Source: an uncultured Collinsella sp.
GTDB taxonomy: Bacteria > Actinomycetota > Coriobacteriia > Coriobacteriales > Coriobacteriaceae
Assembly (NCBI GenBank): GCA_902490325.1
Contig: CABUDJ010000033.1
Span: 1 to 20,592, forward strand
Direction of reading: 5' to 3'
DNA: 20,592 bases
In this document: positions 14,461 to 20,592 of the stretch, in pieces
How positions within the stretch are numbered: the stretch's first letter is position 1
Layout of the letters: each line of letters begins with the position of its first letter
Notes under the pieces: generated by a model
Database searches by the model: none
Told to the model about the DNA's origin: nothing
The model's input: only the letters and a program-made list of their open reading frames with translations
Position numbers and translations under genes: made by a program

Positions 14461-15819
14461 ATGGCCTCATCCGCCCCGCGCGGTCTGCGCTCCGACCATG
14501 TCGTTACCGTCGGCATCGCCCTGTTCTCGATGCTCTTTGGCGCCGGCAACCTCATTATTCCGCCGCTGCTGGCGCTGCAGGCAGGTTCTGCCACGCCGGT
14601 CGCCATGCTCGGCTTTCTGATTGCAGCCATCGGCCTGCCCGTCATGGGCTTTATCGCTGTCGCGCTCGCCGGTACGGCCCGCGAGCTGGCCGGGCGCGTG
14701 CACCCCAAGTTTGGTGAGTTCTTTGTCGCGGCTGTGTATCTGGCCATCGGTCCGTGCCTGGCCATTCCGCGCACGAGCTCCACGGCGTTCGAAATGCTGG
14801 TGCCGCTGCTACCCGAGGGTGTTTCGCTCGGCACGGCACGTCTGGTGTTTGCCATCGGGTTCTTCGTCGTCGCGTTTGCGCTCACGCTGCGTCCGGGCGT
14901 CATCACGCGCGTGCTTGGTCGCATTACGGGTCCCGCGCTTATCGCGCTCATCGTGCTGGTTGTGGGTGCTGCCGTGATCTCGCCGCTGGGACCGGCTGCC
15001 GCGCCTCAGGCTCCCTACGATGCAGGCGCCGCCGTGCAAGGCTTTTTGACCGGCTACCAGACCATGGACCTGCTCGCGTCGCTCGCCTTTGGCATTATCA
15101 TCGCCGAGACCATCCACGAGCTGGGTGTTACCGATGACAAGCGCGTGGCCTTCGAGATTTCGCGTTCCGGTGTGATCGCCGGCGTGCTCATGGCCGTCAT
15201 CTACTGCGGCCTGGCGCTTGCCGGCATGCAGCTCGGCACGGTTATGCCCGATGCTACTAACGGCGCCGCCATCCTCGCCCGTTCGGCCTCTATGCACTTT
15301 GGTCTTGTCGGCACGGTCGTCGTCTTTGCGATCTTTTTCCTTGCCTGCATGAACGTGTGCATCGGCCTCATCAGCTGCTGCTCGCGTTACTTCTGCGAGA
15401 CGTATGTGGTCGAAGGGGGAGCGGAGGCCTCCGAGGAGGCCATGCGCCGTCCCTTTGCGATTCTCGCCTTTGTGTTCGCGGCGTTTTCGTGCGTGCTCTC
15501 CAACGTGGGCCTCGACGTGATTCTTATGTTCTCGGTGCCCATGCTCAACGCCTTGTATCCCGTTGCCATCGTACTGGTACTGATGGGCCTGGTGCACGGC
15601 TTTTGCGACGCTCATCCGCAGGTGTGGGTGTGGGTCGGCGGCGTGGTTGCTGTGCAGAGTGTGATCACCTCGGTCCGCGATGCGTTCTTTGCGGGCGCGT
15701 GGCTGCCGTTCGATGCACTGCCTCTGGCGGATATCGGTGCCGCGTGGGCGCCGGTTGCCGTGGTTGCCTTTGTGATCGGTCTGCTCCATAGTCGTTTTGT
15801 TGCACATTCGAGGAGCTAA
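14461..15819 (+). CDS. brnQ: branched-chain amino acid transporter BrnQ (LIVCS family)
   Basis: A 452-residue inner membrane protein with about twelve hydrophobic segments. The N-terminus has the BrnQ hallmark VGIALFSMLFGAGNLIIPP (residues about 17-35), followed by AIGPCLAIPRTSSTAFEM near residue 100, also conserved in the family. LIVCS carriers import leucine, isoleucine and valine with sodium or protons. The ATG at 14461 follows GAAAGGTG. It stands between the selenium operon terminator and the tRNA promoter; no good promoter of its own is obvious in the short gap, and no functional link to selenium is apparent. Confidence 0.93.
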   Translation: MASSAPRGLRSDHVVTVGIALFSMLFGAGNLIIPPLLALQAGSATPVAMLGFLIAAIGLPVMGFIAVALAGTARELAGRVHPKFGEFFVAAVYLAIGPCLAIPRTSSTAFEMLVPLLPEGVSLGTARLVFAIGFFVVAFALTLRPGVITRVLGRITGPALIALIVLVVGAAVISPLGPAAAPQAPYDAGAAVQGFLTGYQTMDLLASLAFGIIIAETIHELGVTDDKRVAFEISRSGVIAGVLMAVIYCGLALAGMQLGTVMPDATNGAAILARSASMHFGLVGTVVVFAIFFLACMNVCIGLISCCSRYFCETYVVEGGAEASEEAMRRPFAILAFVFAAFSCVLSNVGLDVILMFSVPMLNALYPVAIVLVLMGLVHGFCDAHPQVWVWVGGVVAVQSVITSVRDAFFAGAWLPFDALPLADIGAAWAPVAVVAFVIGLLHSRFVAHSRS

Positions 15820-15830
15820 GGCATCAATGC

Positions 15831-15859
15831 TTGCACAGGCGGGGAGTCTCCCCTATAAT
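15831..15859 (+). promoter_or_regulatory. sigma70-type promoter of the tRNA pair
   Basis: TTGCAC (15831-15836), a 17-base spacer and a perfect TATAAT (15854-15859). It is about 50 bases before tRNA-Pro and is the best promoter match in the window. Confidence 0.85.
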
Positions 15860-15910
15860 TTCCTTCGCTTTGGGACACGCAAGGTTTAGACCTTAGCTGC
15901 TCAACACCTT

Positions 15911-15987
15911 CGGGACGTGGCGCAGTTTGGTAGCGCGCCTGCTTTGGGAGCAGGATGTCGCAGGTTCAAATCCTGTCGTCCCGACCA
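15911..15987 (+). tRNA. tRNA-Pro(TGG)
   Basis: A 77-base cloverleaf. The acceptor arm CGGGACG/CGTCCCG is perfect, the anticodon loop TTTGGGA gives TGG (15945-15947), and the T arm holds GGTTCAAAT. Discriminator A and an encoded CCA end the gene. tRNA-Gly follows after six bases, so both are cut from one transcript. Confidence 0.96.
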
Positions 15988-15993
15988 TATCTT

Positions 15994-16067
15994 GCGGGCG
16001 TAGTTCAATGGTAGAACCCCAGCCTTCCAAGCTGATGACGCGGGTTCGATTCCCGTCGCCCGCTCCA
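15994..16067 (+). tRNA. tRNA-Gly(TCC)
   Basis: A 74-base cloverleaf with acceptor GCGGGCG/CGCCCGC, anticodon loop CTTCCAA giving TCC (16026-16028), T arm GGTTCGATTCC and encoded CCA. The first anticodon-stem pair is a C-A mismatch. Confidence 0.96.
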
Positions 16068-16078
16068 TAAGATAGATG

Positions 16079-16114
16079 AATGGCTCTGGTTCCTTTTGGG
16101 ACCAGAGCCATTTT
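16079..16114 (+). terminator. terminator of the tRNA transcript
   Basis: A perfect 12-base-pair stem, AATGGCTCTGGT (16079-16090) / ACCAGAGCCATT (16101-16112), with a ten-base loop; the stem end runs into TTTT. Confidence 0.9.
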
Positions 16115-16147
16115 CATATACATGCCGGGACCCCACATCCCCTTCTA

Positions 16148-16214
16148 AGTTGCGGTGAAATACGGACTGTTTTTCGGCTTTTATGGCCCATGTAGTCCGT
16201 ATTTCACCGCAACT
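16148..16214. repeat. palindromic repeat, copy 1 (21-base arms)
   Basis: AGTTGCGGTGAAATACGGACT (16148-16168) is matched perfectly by its reverse complement at 16194-16214, with a 25-base spacer. The identical arms recur at 17430-17496 with a different spacer, so the pair brackets the gene at 16400. There is no T-run. It may be a dispersed non-coding element or the edge of a small mobile unit. Confidence 0.85.
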
Positions 16215-16399
16215 ATTTGTAAGGTTGGATTTTGATGCCGTTGGGAGGGTCGTAGCGACCGTCTACCGAGAGTGGAAATATTTTTTGAAGCTCTGACCTG
16301 CGGCGTCAAGCTTTTGGTCAGCTTTTGGCAAGGCCTGCGAACGGAAGCATGCGATAGCGTAATGGTATTCTCTCCGCCGTGATGGTTATGGGGTTGGCC

Positions 16400-17401
16400 A
16401 TGCTCGATAAAGGCAAACATTTTCCGCAGTCATATGCAAGGATGCTATTCTCGGCCGTTGGAATTCATCAAGATGGACAGCTGCTTATAACAATTGATCC
16501 TTGGGATGAACGCCGCGCGCGTGAGCTTATGCAGGAAGAGCTCATGCTTCGTCTTTACAACCACGTGTATGCGGATCCGGTCTATTGGAATAATCTTGGG
16601 GTTGAAGATCGTATCTTTCAGCTGGCATCCGCTATTGCGGTCGTTGAACCGGATGCTGTGTTCTGCGGAGCGACAGCAGCGCTGCTCTACGGCATCGGCT
16701 CGGCGTATACGCTTCTGAATAAAGTGCAAGTGCTGCTGCCACGGTCTACAAGGCGTGATACGTATGAGTTCGTTGAATACAAGCGCTGGCGCCCGGGCGA
16801 AGTGTGGCGGCTTGGTCTGTTTACACTGACGGATCCGTTCCGAACAGTTATTGATATCGCCCGAACGAGCGCCTTTCGCTATGCGCTGGGCTATGTCGAT
16901 GGCTTGGCCCGTGAGTACGATGTCGACCGCGAGGAGCTGCGTGCGTATGCGCAGGCGAATTGCCGCGGTTTGCATGGCATTGCGCGTGCGTTTGACGTTT
17001 TTGAGCATATGGACGGCAGGTCAGACAATGGCGGCGAGTCCGAGGCGAGAGCAGCAATGATTCTCGCTGGGGTTGCCGCGCCTGAGCTTCAAGTTGAGAT
17101 AACGCGACCGGGAAACGCTGGTTATTATCTAGCAGATTATGGCTGGCAGATGCCAGACGGCTCATGGACGCTGGCAGAGCTGCATGGGCTAGGCAAGTTT
17201 GAAGACGAGGCTCAAAATGATCCAGGGCGGGCGGCGGCAAAAACGTATCGAGCGGCCCTCATGCGCGACGCGAACCTTCGCGCCATGGGCCACAACGTCA
17301 TTCATTTCAAACTCTCGGACACCTACGACGTAGAATCGTTCGGTGCCATGATGCGCGGTTACGGCATTCCGACAACAAAACCCTACGCCGAATCCCGATA
17401 G
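16400..17401 (+). CDS. AbiEi-like protein with nuclease-like C-terminal domain
   Basis: A protein of about 333 residues. Residues 50-200 resemble AbiEi-type proteins of type IV toxin-antitoxin and abortive infection systems: FQLASAIAVVEPDAVFCGATAALLYGI, then a stretch ending in TLTDPFRTVIDIARTSAFRYALGYVDGLAR. The C-terminal part (about 213-310) looks like the DUF559/Vsr-type restriction fold: GESEARAAMILAGVAAPELQVEI, then YLADYGW (D246), LAELHGLGKF (E260, H262, K266), a D-E-K arrangement as in PD-(D/E)xK nucleases. No AbiEii-type toxin gene is next to it. Candidate starts in frame are GTG 16379 and ATG 16382, 16388 and 16400; I prefer 16400 because GGGGTTGG precedes it. Base use is visibly less GC-rich than in neighbouring operons, and palindromes bracket it, consistent with transfer. 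Function is uncertain. Confidence 0.65.
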   Translation: MLDKGKHFPQSYARMLFSAVGIHQDGQLLITIDPWDERRARELMQEELMLRLYNHVYADPVYWNNLGVEDRIFQLASAIAVVEPDAVFCGATAALLYGIGSAYTLLNKVQVLLPRSTRRDTYEFVEYKRWRPGEVWRLGLFTLTDPFRTVIDIARTSAFRYALGYVDGLAREYDVDREELRAYAQANCRGLHGIARAFDVFEHMDGRSDNGGESEARAAMILAGVAAPELQVEITRPGNAGYYLADYGWQMPDGSWTLAELHGLGKFEDEAQNDPGRAAAKTYRAALMRDANLRAMGHNVIHFKLSDTYDVESFGAMMRGYGIPTTKPYAESR

Positions 17402-17429
17402 CGAAACCGTTCGCGGTCCACCTTCAATA

Positions 17430-17496
17430 AGTTGCGGTGAAATACGGACTGTTGAGGCCTTTAAAGGCATAAAGCAGTCCGTATTTCACCGCAACT
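17430..17496. repeat. palindromic repeat, copy 2 (22-base arms)
   Basis: The same arm as at 16148 (17430-17450, extended by one G) and its perfect reverse complement (17475-17496). The spacer holds its own palindrome, GCCTTTAAAGGC (17457-17468). It lies between the AbiEi-like gene and the end of the convergent toxin gene and might also help end transcription, although no T-run follows. Confidence 0.85.
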
Positions 17497-17511
17497 CAGG
17501 TGGGGATGGGG

Positions 17512-17988
17512 TTAGTGGCGACCGTGATGGCGGAGCTTGTCGATGGTGGAGTCGGTGCTGTGACTGCGGGCTTCGGCGGCGCGGTCGCGAGCGTCGGCCG
17601 TGGTTTGGCGCTTTCGGCGGTAATCGATCATGCCTTGGATGATGGGCTTGCCAAAGCTCACGACATCATCGTTGTAGATGGCGGTTCGGGCTGCTAGGAG
17701 GCAGTCGGTAAAGTCCATATGGGTCTTGCCAAAGAGTTTGATGGCAAGGGCGACAACGGTGGGCTCGTCGACCATGACATCATCGAGCAGCCTTTTCATG
17801 GCTGCAGCAATCTCAACGCGGGGAACCTTATAGACGTCGCGCAGCGTGACCACGACGCGCGTGATGATTTCGGGGTAGACACGAGCGGTGCGCGTGGCGA
17901 TGACCTTGGCGGCGCGCGGCGACAGAACTTCGTCGTCGTCAAGCAGGTAGCGCAGGATGACGGTCTCGTCGATGATGGTGCTACTCAT
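17512..17988 (-). CDS. PIN-domain toxin of a type II toxin-antitoxin pair
   Basis: A 158-residue protein of the PIN ribonuclease fold. The expected acidic residues are present: D7 in TIIDETVILRYLLDDD, E40 in VYPEIITRVV, D92 and D95 in HMDFTDCLLAA, and D107/D108 in NDDVVSFGK. PIN toxins cut RNA in the cytoplasm and stop growth unless bound by the antitoxin. The last 30 or so residues are polar and charged and go beyond the usual domain. The start ATG (17988) lies inside the antitoxin's last codons, an eight-base overlap typical of co-translated pairs. Confidence 0.8.
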   Translation of the reverse strand: MSSTIIDETVILRYLLDDDEVLSPRAAKVIATRTARVYPEIITRVVVTLRDVYKVPRVEIAAAMKRLLDDVMVDEPTVVALAIKLFGKTHMDFTDCLLAARTAIYNDDVVSFGKPIIQGMIDYRRKRQTTADARDRAAEARSHSTDSTIDKLRHHGRH

Positions 17989-18304
17989 GGATATCTACTT
18001 CCTCGGGACCCAAAACCGACTCGTCGCTTTCTGTGGCTAGGTATTCAATCCAGGCATTGCGCTCCTCGGAGCGGCGATTGGGGTCCCCATATGCTTTGAG
18101 CAGTCCATAGGCGGCCGTGCCGTCCTTGGAGCGCACGGCGACCGGCTGAAAGGGGAGCTTGCGCATCAAAATACTCTGCGCGACAAATAGACGGACAGCC
18201 TCGGCGAGCGATGTGCCCATGGCGTCGTAGAGACGCTCGGCATGCTGCTTGTCTTCCTCGCGAATGCGCACCTGCAGGATGGCTCGTTTTTGAGTCGATG
18301 ACAT
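17981..18304 (-). CDS. RelB/DinJ-type antitoxin
   Basis: A 107-residue protein with an N-terminal ribbon-helix-helix pattern: AILQVRIREEDKQHAERLYDAMGTSLAEAVRLFVAQSI, close to RelB/DinJ antitoxins. The ribbon would bind operator DNA and the acidic C-terminus (ending ESDESVLGPEEVDIHE) would cap the PIN toxin. The ATG at 18304 has GGGAGG six bases upstream; the preceding GTG is an alternative. It precedes and overlaps the toxin gene. Pairing of RelB-like antitoxins with PIN toxins, rather than RelE, is known in some bacteria. Confidence 0.8.
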   Translation of the reverse strand: MSSTQKRAILQVRIREEDKQHAERLYDAMGTSLAEAVRLFVAQSILMRKLPFQPVAVRSKDGTAAYGLLKAYGDPNRRSEERNAWIEYLATESDESVLGPEEVDIHE

Positions 18305-18331
18305 CACTGGCCTCCCTTAATGAGCGTGCAA

Positions 18332-18368
18332 TTTGAATAGTCAAATACAACATCGGCTAATAATAGCC
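18332..18368 (-). promoter_or_regulatory. candidate operators of the toxin-antitoxin pair
   Basis: Two short palindromes lie just upstream of the antitoxin: TTTGA/TCAAA (18332-18345, spacer ATAG) and GGCTA/TAGCC (18355-18368, spacer ATAA). On the minus strand the first contains TTGACT, a -35-like hexamer. Such repeats are where ribbon-helix-helix antitoxins usually repress themselves. Confidence 0.4.
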
Positions 18369-18733
18369 AATCTTACAACCACTACTTTATTGCACTAGAG
18401 TAAATGAGTGTAAACGATATTACAAACGTACAACATCCTTCAGAAACGAGCGTGAAATCTCCCTTGGATGTACGCATGTAATACACTCACCTTTATAGCG
18501 TCTAGAGAATAATTCCAACCTGCCAAAACCCCTGCAATACACCCGTATTGCAGGGCCTATGCTCAAGTTTGCCCCCTGCAACTGCGTATATTTAACCTGT
18601 ATATCGTTGGAGGAATTCTATCGAAGTGCCTGTTTCGCCGCATGCATTCGATACGCCGATGCCAGGCCACGGGCGGCTTGGGGCAACGTCGACAGGGTCT
18701 CTCCGGCATGGGATTCAGGAGGGAGTGAACAAC
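18369..18733 (+). promoter_or_regulatory. AT-rich upstream region of the formate dehydrogenase operon with nested hairpins
   Basis: This gene-free stretch contains CCCTGCAATAC (18530-18540), a four-base loop and GTATTGCAGGG (18545-18555), a perfect 11-pair stem. TTGCAGGG (18548-18555) can pair instead with a third copy, CCCTGCAA (18574-18581). Weak -10-like boxes TATATT (18587-18592) and TATATC (18600-18605) follow. The repeats may be operator half-sites or exclusive RNA hairpins. GGAGG at 18609 has no well-placed start. I found no gene here. Confidence 0.4.
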
Positions 18734-19252
18734 ATGGGCAATAAACGAGTCGTAGCCGATTCCTCGCGCTGCATTGGGTGTCAAACCTGCATGGCGGCGT
18801 GTATCGAGGCACACGACATCCCCGGCAACATCGCCGCGCCGCGCCTGCGCGTGACGCGCACCTACGAGATTTCCGCGCCGGTGGCATGTCACCACTGCGA
18901 GGACGCTCCGTGCGCCAAGGCCTGTCCCACGGGCGCCTTGTTCTTTGATCCAAAGAACCATCGCATCGGCGTCAACGAAGACAACTGCATCGGTTGCAAG
19001 AGCTGCGTCATGGCATGCCCCTTTGGTGCCGTGAGCGTAGCGACCACGCAGGTCCCCGTCTTGATGGGCGATATTTGCGTGGGTTCGCAGACCAAGAGCT
19101 TTGTGCTTAAGTGCGACCTGTGCGTCGACCGTCCCGGCGGTCCGGCGTGTGCCGAGGCATGCCCGACCAAGGGCCTCACCTTGGTGGACGACGAACGTCT
19201 GGCGGAACTCACCGCCGAGCGTGCCCGCGCCACGATCGAAAACGAGGCGTAA
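18734..19252 (+). CDS. four-cluster [4Fe-4S] ferredoxin-type electron carrier (HydN/HycB family)
   Basis: A 172-residue iron-sulfur protein with sixteen cysteines arranged for four [4Fe-4S] clusters: C13/16/19/23, C52/55/60/64, C85/88/91/95 and C127/130/139/143, the layout of HydN and HycB. It would carry electrons between formate dehydrogenase, encoded 75 bases downstream, and a partner such as a hydrogenase. Related small subunits occur in formate hydrogenlyase and in hydrogen-dependent CO2 reductase. The ATG at 18734 has AGGAGGGAG (18718-18725) at good spacing. The frame is open from a GTG at 18626, but that extension has no ferredoxin-like features and a poor ribosome site. No signal peptide, so cytoplasmic. 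Confidence 0.9.
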   Translation: MGNKRVVADSSRCIGCQTCMAACIEAHDIPGNIAAPRLRVTRTYEISAPVACHHCEDAPCAKACPTGALFFDPKNHRIGVNEDNCIGCKSCVMACPFGAVSVATTQVPVLMGDICVGSQTKSFVLKCDLCVDRPGGPACAEACPTKGLTLVDDERLAELTAERARATIENEA

Positions 19253-19288
19253 GCGTTAAGGCGACAAACCCAACGATTGCCAAATACG

Positions 19289-19304
19289 TACCGAATAATC
19301 GGTA
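19289..19304 (+). promoter_or_regulatory. 16-base palindrome between the ferredoxin gene and fdhF
   Basis: TACCGA, ATAA, TCGGTA is a perfect inverted repeat lying nine bases before the strong ribosome site GGAAGGAGGG (19314-19323) of fdhF. It could be an operator or a small hairpin tuning fdhF translation. Confidence 0.4.
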
Positions 19305-19327
19305 GCAGAGAAAGGAAGGAGGGTGTC

Positions 19328-20592
19328 ATGGAGAAACATAAAGTGATCTGCCCGTATTGCGGCGCCGGTTGCCAGTTTAACCTCCTGGTCCAAAACGGCC
19401 AGGTCGTGGGTACCGAACCGCTCAACGGCATCACCAATCAGGGCGAGCTGTGCCTTAAAGGCATGAGCGGCTACGACTTCATCAACGACACCAAGATCTT
19501 GACTCCTCGCGTGCTGCACCCGATGATCCGCCGCACCAAGGGCGCGGATCTTGAGCGCGTAAGCTGGGACGAGGCACTGGATTTCACCGCATCTAAGATG
19601 CAGGCCATAATTGACGAATATGGTCCTAACGCTGTCATGACCACCGGCTCTTCGCGAGGCGGCGGCAATGAGGCGAACTACGTCATGCAGAAGTTTACGC
19701 GTGCGTGCATCGGCACCCACAGCGTAGACAACTGCGCCCGTACTTGACACGGCCCTACTGTCCTCGGTCTGATGGACACGGTTGGTTCAGGTTGCATGTC
19801 ATGCTCCATCCCCGGTATGGAGGATGCGGGCTGCATTTTCCTCTTCGGCTATAACCCTGCCGATTCGCACCCCATCGTCGCAAGGCGTATCGTGCGAGCC
19901 AAAGAAAAGGGTTGCAAGATCATTGTCGCCGACCCGCGCCATATCGAAACCGCGCGTATCGCCGATCTCTACCTTCCGATCAAGAACGGTTGCAATGTCG
20001 CGTTCCTCAATGCCTTTGCCAACTGCTTGGTCAACGATGGCCTCTACGACAAGGAATTCGTCGCCGAGCACACGAACGGCTTTGACGAGTGGTGGGAGAC
20101 CATCAAGAACTACACTCCCGAATCCGTACAGGACATCACGGGCGTCGAGCCCGCGTTGATCCACCAAGCTGCCGAGATGTACGCCACGGCGAAGCCCTCT
20201 GCCATCATTGGCTGGGGTATGGGCGTATGCCAGCAGAAGCAGAACCTGAAGACGGTGCACACCATCGCCTCCATCGCCTGCGTTGCCGGCCAGATCGGCA
20301 AACCCAATTCCGGCCTCGCGCCCGTGCGTGGCCAGAATAACGTCCAGGGCTCCTGCGATATGGGCATGCTGCCCAACCTGTACCCTGGCTACCAGAAGGT
20401 CACCGACCCGGCAGTGCGCGCCAAGTTTGCCAAGGCTTGGGGCGTGCCCGAGGAAAAGCTCCCGCTCGAGGAGGGCTACAAGCTCACCGACCTGGGCCAC
20501 CTGGTCGACGAGGGCAAGGTGCACTGCTTCTACAACTACGGCGAGGACCCGGTGCAGACCGAGCCCGATTCGGCCGGGACAGGTCCGCGAAG
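19328..20592 (+). CDS. fdhF: formate dehydrogenase H, selenocysteine-containing (Sec140), 3' end outside window
   Basis: About 421 residues are visible. The protein interconverts formate and CO2 at a molybdenum (or tungsten) bis-molybdopterin site. The N-terminus binds one [4Fe-4S] cluster through C8, C11, C15 and C42, followed by electron-relay K44, the same numbering as E. coli FDH-H. The in-frame TGA at 19745-19747 encodes residue 140, the position of the E. coli catalytic selenocysteine, in NCART-Sec-HGP with His141 conserved. After it the frame stays open and matches the family: FGYNPADSHPIVA, DPRHIETARIADLYLPIKNG, IGWGMGVCQ, PVRGQNNVQGSCDMG and GEDPVQTEPD. The start at 19328 has GGAAGGAGGG upstream. 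There is no Tat signal, so cytoplasmic. The upstream HydN/HycB-type gene is the likely electron partner. The last few codons fit the family poorly (see findings). Confidence 0.95.
19745..19778 (+). promoter_or_regulatory. selenocysteine codon and SECIS hairpin in fdhF
   Basis: TGA (19745-19747) is followed by stem TGTCC (19759-19763) / GGACA (19774-19778) around the loop TCGGTCTGAT. The loop contains GGTCT (19766-19770), matching the E. coli fdhF SECIS loop at nearly the same distance from the UGA (18 bases between). Confidence 0.85.

Noticed and set aside
18626..18733. N-terminal extension of the HydN/HycB-type protein from a GTG start
   Set aside because: The extra 36 residues lack any ferredoxin feature, and the ATG at 18734 has a far better ribosome site.
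15911..18733. Integrated prophage or integrative element at the tRNA pair
   Set aside because: No integrase, no phage genes and no repeat of the tRNA 3' end was seen downstream; only a small accessory patch is supported.
1..20592. CRISPR array or tRNA-Sec (selC) gene
   Set aside because: No regularly spaced direct repeats and no long-armed tRNA with a TCA anticodon were seen on either strand.

Overview
The window looks like chromosome of an anaerobic, GC-rich actinobacterium of the class Coriobacteriia, most likely Collinsella or a close relative. This rests on GC-rich codon use, strictly anaerobic enzymes (double-cubane reductases, a selenium-dependent formate dehydrogenase, HydN/HycB ferredoxin-type proteins), lipoprotein and Tat-like signals, and encoded tRNA CCA ends. 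It was read by eye with no database search, so the genus is an inference.

Layout. (1) 74-1495, minus strand: a CLC antiporter with fluoride-type (CLC-F) signatures, divergent from the molybdenum genes. (2) 1707-7210: moeA and mogA (molybdenum cofactor maturation), a terminator, then modA, modB and modC (molybdate ABC importer). ModB carries an unusual secreted N-terminal domain. (3) 7340-14437: a probable selenium-linked operon. It has a dyad-flanked promoter, a roughly 250-nt leader with a 22-codon ORF and competing pairings, two paralogous double-cubane-cluster reductases each followed by a long covarying hairpin, their ATP-dependent activator, selD, yedF, a DUF3343 protein, a cysteine-desulfurase-like enzyme and a strong terminator. 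(4) 14461-15819: a BrnQ branched-chain amino acid transporter. (5) 15831-16114: a sigma70-type promoter, tRNA-Pro(TGG), tRNA-Gly(TCC) and a terminator. (6) 16148-18368: a small accessory patch with an AbiEi-like/nuclease-like gene between two palindromes with identical 21-nt arms, and a minus-strand RelB/DinJ-PIN toxin-antitoxin pair. (7) 18530-20592: a HydN/HycB-type four-cluster ferredoxin and fdhF, cut by the window end.

Two genes are read through in-frame UGA as selenocysteine. SelD has Sec17 and formate dehydrogenase H has Sec140, exactly the positions of catalytic Cys17 and Sec140 in the E. coli proteins. Each UGA is followed by a hairpin with a GGUC-containing apex, as in bacterial SECIS elements. 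A plain ORF caller would truncate or split both genes.

The genes fit one job. Molybdate uptake and cofactor insertion (mod, moeA, mogA) and selenophosphate synthesis (selD and accessory genes) supply the two rare elements needed by the formate dehydrogenase at the right end. The least understood part, and the best candidate for an undescribed system, is the coupling of an ATP-driven low-potential reductase module (two paralogues plus activator) to the selenium genes in one transcription unit. selA, selB, selC and the FDH partner hydrogenase are not in the window.
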